Shown: in pieces, positions 59,970 to 64,000 of the stretch
Position numbering within the stretch: the stretch's first letter is position 1
Layout: every line of letters starts with the position of its first letter
NCBI GenBank assembly: GCA_028583605.1
Contig: CM053335.1
Span: 17,048,053-17,112,052 of the forward strand
Reading direction: 5' to 3'
DNA from: Dastarcus helophoroides
Lineage: Eukaryota > Arthropoda > Insecta > Coleoptera > Bothrideridae
Length of the DNA: 64,000 nucleotides
Notes under the pieces: model-generated
Seen by the model: the letters and a program-made list of their open reading frames with translations, nothing else
Databases searched by the model: none
Told to the model about the DNA's origin: nothing
Translations under genes and position numbers: made by a program

Positions 59970-62900
59970 CGATCAACATGCACAGGATGTCCAAATGCAT
60001 ACCGATGCAACTGCACAGGGAAGGGCAGAATGGGACTGCAGGGAATCCGAGGGATGCCAGCACCTCCTGGAGAATATGGCGACATAGGACTACCGGGACC
60101 ATCTGGCCCAAAGGGGAAAAGGGTGCCCTAGGAGAAGTCGGCGCTCCGGGTGAAAGAGGACCAAGGGTAAATAGCGCAACAACTATCTCTTTCCACAAAA
60201 TATAACAACATTTTTCCCATTTAGGGTGACGACGGCCCCAGAGGTCTTTCAGGCCCCCCAGGTTACGCAGTAAGTTCATCCACCACCTCTTACATATTCA
60301 TCTAATCTTAATTAATCTAGGGAATGCCAGGAGAACCAGGCCCTAGGGGAGGACAAGGTTTAGACGGTTGTAATGGGACAGATGGGGCCGCTGGCCCCCA
60401 AGGTACACCAGGTTATCCCGGATCGCGAGGTTTGCCAGGACCGCAAGGTTTCCCTGGACCTAGGGGCGAACCGGGAAAGGGCGGTGGTAATTCCATCGGA
60501 ACCAAAGGAGATATGGGCGAAGTAGGGTATGATGGGACTCAAGGTTTGCCGGGTTTGGAGGGACCACCTGGACCACCCGGGTATAGAGGAATACCAGGTC
60601 CACCTGTAAGTATTTTAACTAGACCACAGATGAAGTGCACGTCCGTAGTTTAAGTTCAATTAAAAATTAATTCGGCCAAATTAAATATCTTACCACCGTT
60701 TGTAGGGTACTCCAGGAGCCCCTGGCCCTTGGGGCGAAAAAGGGGACGATGGGGAGGCCTTGAAAGGATCTAAGGGTCCACCCGGGGATTTAGGAGATAT
60801 TGGGTTAAAAGGCGAACCGGGGGATCCACCAGACAAAAGCGATAATTGGATACATCCAGAACCTTCTTATAATCTAAAAGGGCCTTCGGGGGAAAAAGGA
60901 TATAAAGGGGAGCTGGGATTTCGAGGTTTTAAAGGGATTACAGGCTCTAAAGGTACCCCGGTAAGTCATCGTTATAAACCCAAACCTGCTAATATTAACA
61001 AGCAACGTTTTTCTCAAGGGTTATCCCGGTAGAAAAGGAGAAACGGGATATCGAGGTGATCAAGGTTTTGATGGATTTAGAGGTAAAGATGGTAAATTGG
61101 GCCCCAAAGGATTTAGCGGCGAGAAGGGAGATAAGGGTGCACCCGGTTACGCCGGAATACCCGGCTCTGATGGGTCTAAAGGTTTACGAGGAGAAGCCGG
61201 TTTCCCTGGTAACCCAGGACCGCAAGGACCTGAAGGTTCGCCAGGTGTTTACGATCCAAATCTAGATGAAGGTGGTGGACCTGGCGTCATAGGTAGACAG
61301 TTTGTGAATTCCCCTCAAAATACGCTACGAAAATTCCATTTTAGGCTTGCAAGGTCCGACGGGTTTCCCCGGAGAAAGAGGAATGGCTGGGATACCCGGA
61401 CAACCCGGTTTTCCAGGTCCGTTAGGTCCACCGGGTCCACCGGGACCTCCCGGAAACGATGGATTGCCAGGTCCGAAGGGTATATCTATTAAAGGAGAAC
61501 GCGGAAACGACGGTTTACCAGGTAGACCGGGAAACACTGGAAAACCGGGCGAACCTGGTCCGATGGGAGGGATGGGAGAAAAAGGGTTTAGAGGTGAAGA
61601 CATATATGGACCTCCTGGTGAACCAGGTCTTCCTGGTCTCGACGGGCGTGACGGTATACCTGGAGAAAGAGGAGAATCTGGAATACCAGGTCCTAAGGGT
61701 TTTCCAGGTGTAGGGTTACGGAAAAGTCGGTCCTAAAGGAGAACGGGGACCGCACGGAATTCCGGGACTTCCGGGAGATGCCGGACTTCCTGGCTACGAC
61801 GGTGTAGACGGATTGAAAGGAATAAGAGGCGACGACTGTGGAGTATGTAGACCAGGTAAGGCGCTACACGGTCAAAACCGTTTTTGTTTTCGAAAGAAAC
61901 AGTTTTTGGATAAAAAATTGGAAGAATGAAACTGATCGTTAGGCTTATTTTTTTTATTACTATTATTTATATTATGATGCTACTGCCATATAAAGTCAAA
62001 AATACTGCTTAACGTAACACAGAACTTGTCCCCTGAAACCAAGAAAAATTAGTTTTCTCTCTGAAGATGACAGCTTGGCTGTCGAAACGCGTTAGAGCAA
62101 CCTTTGTTGTGTTTTTTAATTTTTCTTGGTTTCAGGGGACAAGTTCTGTGTTTCAATTTTTGAAGATAACCAAGGATCAGTCCGTTGCATCAAACTGCTT
62201 AACGTATTAAACCAGAAAAGTCACAAATTTTAAAATAGATTAAACAATGTGAAGATTGCTTCCGTTTTAACATGGGAATATTTTCAGGCTTTTCGGGCTT
62301 AAAGGGCGATCGCGGCGAGTCGGGCAGGACCGGGTTTCAGGGGCAATATGGGCTATCAAGGTTTGCCCGGTGAAAGAGGACCAAGGGGTCCATCCGGACT
62401 CCCTGGCAAGCAAGGTCCTCTCGGATTAGATGGAGTACCTGGTACTCCTGGCGAACAAGGTGAACCCGGACGACAAGGTCCAGACGGTATCTTGATGCTA
62501 CCGCCTGCGAATCAAATAATAGCGGAACGTGCCGAAAGAGGAGAACCTGGATATCCCGGTCCGGTAGGAGACTTCGGTCCACCGGGATCTCCCGGTCCTA
62601 AAGGCCCTATGGGGGCGCCCGGTTACAAAGGCGAAAGTGGAGATATAGGCACCCCGGGACGACCAGGAAAAGATGGATTGCCAGGCAGGGACGGATTTCC
62701 CGGTCAAAAAGGAGATACGCCGGTTATGCCCTTAATATTAATGAAGGGTGATAAAGGTTTCCCTGGACAAGAGTAAGACGATGATTCTCCTCGTGAACGG
62801 GATAATTTAATTTTACTTTTTCAGCGGTGTACCCGGTAGACCGGGTGCTCCAGGGCCGAAAGGTCTACTAGGAGATGCAATTGGCTATTTAGTTGTCCTC

Positions 62901-64000
62901 AAAGGCGATAAAGGAGTAAAAGGACCACCAGGTGACCCAGGTTTGTGTTGGTTTTTTTTTACGACCACAACCGTCATCAACTTCACAAACTTTTACAGGA
63001 GCCCACGGACTTCAAGGAAGACGAGGATCTAAAGGAGATAAAGGTTTGCAAGGCCCCAGAGGTAACGCCGGTCCGCCTGGCGTCAGTTTGGCCGGTCCAG
63101 TCGGCGCCAAAGGATACCCCGGAATGACCGGAGATCAAGGACCTCCGGGACCAAGCGGAATGGACGGAATACCAGGCGAAGACGGCACCCCCGGTTTTCC
63201 CGGAATGAAGGGCGAACGGGGAAATCCTGGTCTTCGAATTTTGAACGGAGAGATCGGTCTACCCGGCCCGAAAGGACCTAAGGGCCAACCCGGAGATTGG
63301 GGACCGGACGGCTACGCCGGATTACCGGGAATTCCTGGACAGAAAGGATATAAGGGAGGCAAAGGTGCTCCGGGTTACACGGGCATGCCGGGAAATCCTG
63401 GAAGGAAGGGGATCATGGGAATAGTTCGTCCTGGCTTCCCTGGGAAGTATGGCAATCCTGGCTTACCAGGTTTACCTGGAAGGTAATAATTTTGAATTTG
63501 CACCTTTAATTGTTTTTGTTTTTGCGTTTAAGTTGAAAATTCGAGAAAAAATCAAAATAAGCGTCTGCGTCACCGCAATATTACGTTATCTGCTTAATTA
63601 CCTCTTTCAGAAAATGCTCTCCTCCTTAATAACATCCTAACAGCATGTAATAAACATCCAATAAAAAAGAAAATACAGAGAATATCTAAACAATAAACAA
63701 TTTATCAAACAAATATGACTCGTTTATATACTTTCCAATGTTCTCTTGCAATAGATTTGGTGACATGGGACCAAAAGGAGACGACGGCTACCCCGGACTA
63801 GATGGTCTTCCAGGCGCCAAAGGTGAACCAGGATTTCCAGGTCGAATAGGCGAAAAAGGAGACGCAGGTGATGCAGGATTCCCTGGTCATCCCGGTTATC
63901 AAGGACTACCTGGAGCACCTGGTTTAATCGGCGAAAGAGGAGATCTAGGTTTCCCCGGATCCAGAGGACCACCTGGACCGAAGGGACTCCTTGGACCCGG
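59970..64000 (+). CDS. Type IV collagen alpha chain, N-terminal half (continues past window)
   Basis: Type IV collagen is the secreted network-forming collagen of basement membranes. Ten exons: 59970-60166, 60225-60269, 60321-60605, 60706-60960, 61019-61292, 61345-61855, 62288-62772, 62825-62940, 62999-63482, 63755-64000+, all with GT...AG introns of 51-432 bp and about 966 residues in total. Exon 1 carries the 7S cysteine box ([12 protein letters not shown]) that cross-links four molecules. Gly-X-Y repeats follow, with typical type IV interruptions: [70 protein letters not shown]. The 45-bp second exon is a classic collagen exon size. GCNGT and CGVC recall vertebrate alpha-2(IV) slightly more than alpha-1; chain identity is open. 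The signal-peptide exon and C-terminal NC1 domain lie outside what I can see. Three single-base frame breaks occur (see separate entry). Confidence 0.93.
60108..62352 (+). other. Three frame breaks in collagen exons
   Basis: Exon 1 is one base short at AAGGGGAAAAGGG (60111-60123): the frame passes from GPSGPKG to [11 protein letters not shown]. Exon 6 has one extra base (or two missing) at GTAGGGTTACGGAAAA (61709-61726), between GFPGVG and [10 protein letters not shown]. Exon 7 has the same near GGGCAATATGGG (62338-62352), between GRTGFQG and MGYQGLPG. On either side the Gly-X-Y register is perfect. Two of the three lie in or beside homopolymer runs, so assembly errors are likelier than a pseudogene. 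Confidence 0.8.
62004..62206 (+). mobile_element. Hammerhead-like small element, copy 9, in a collagen intron
   Basis: The element is 62017-62193 inside the 432-bp intron 61856-62287, with a perfect 13-bp duplication ACTGCTTAACGTA (62004-62016, 62194-62206). The plus strand carries an intact core: CTGAAGA 62061-62067, hairpin GACAGC/GCTGTC (62069-62074/62078-62083, loop TTG), GAAA 62084-62087, CGCGTT, and AGAGC-AA pairing with upstream TTTCTCT. A 35-bp inverted partial arm (ACACAGAACTTGTCCCCTGA) precedes the core. Without it the intron would be about 242 bp. Confidence 0.88.

Overview
The window looks like a repeat-dominated piece of an AT-rich animal genome, most probably an insect. Evidence: GT-AG introns of about 46-100 bp, hAT and LTR elements, and two recognisable protein-coding loci that are animal genes. 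A beetle would fit the small introns and satellite load, but nothing here fixes the order. Only the last 9 kb holds recognisable genes. By eye roughly half of the window is tandem or dispersed repeat.

Layout. 0-8 kb: a degenerate satellite full of AGGTCA/TGACCT motifs (1.6-4.6 kb), a solo LTR (6.35-6.69 kb) and unique sequence. 8.2-10.7 kb: a minus-strand orphan ORF beside a 28-bp tandem array. 11.8-13.7 kb and 18.5-21.3 kb: two arrays of the same TTTTTCGA-type short repeat in opposite orientation. A second solo LTR and a 144-bp satellite lie between them. 21.7-23.8 kb: a 486-bp tandem array. 26.7-29.8 kb: a higher-order satellite. 30.5-31.7, 35.1-36.5 and 40.9-44.6 kb: three very large (TTCTC)n arrays, all pyrimidine-rich on the plus strand. 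49.8-50.9 and 51.5-54.0 kb: 211-bp and 336-bp tandem arrays.

Genes. A two-exon, minus-strand Upf3-like gene (54904-55567) encodes an unusually short 205-residue protein of the nonsense-mediated decay pathway. A plus-strand type IV collagen gene (59970 to the window end, continuing beyond it) starts here at the cysteine box of the 7S domain and shows ten exons of Gly-X-Y repeats. Its signal-peptide exon is not visible. The two genes are divergent. Between them sits a hAT-like element (55653-59898) carrying a second, nested hAT-like element (55700-58877). Without these insertions the Upf3 start codon and the first visible collagen exon would be only about 160 bp apart. The two genes have unrelated roles, RNA surveillance and basement membrane; any link is shared location.

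Most notable: a small dispersed element occurs nine times across the window (4.7, 8.1, 13.8, 26.5, 31.8, 33.1, 46.5, 48.9 and 62.0 kb). Every copy is bounded by a 9-13 bp direct repeat of local sequence, which looks like a target-site duplication. Copies are single or inverted (fold-back). The core reads like a type I hammerhead ribozyme: CTGAAGA, a hairpin, GAAA, and a pairing stem I. Variable-length target duplications, inverted copies and a hammerhead-like motif together suggest a non-autonomous relative of Penelope-like retroelements. One copy lies inside a collagen intron.
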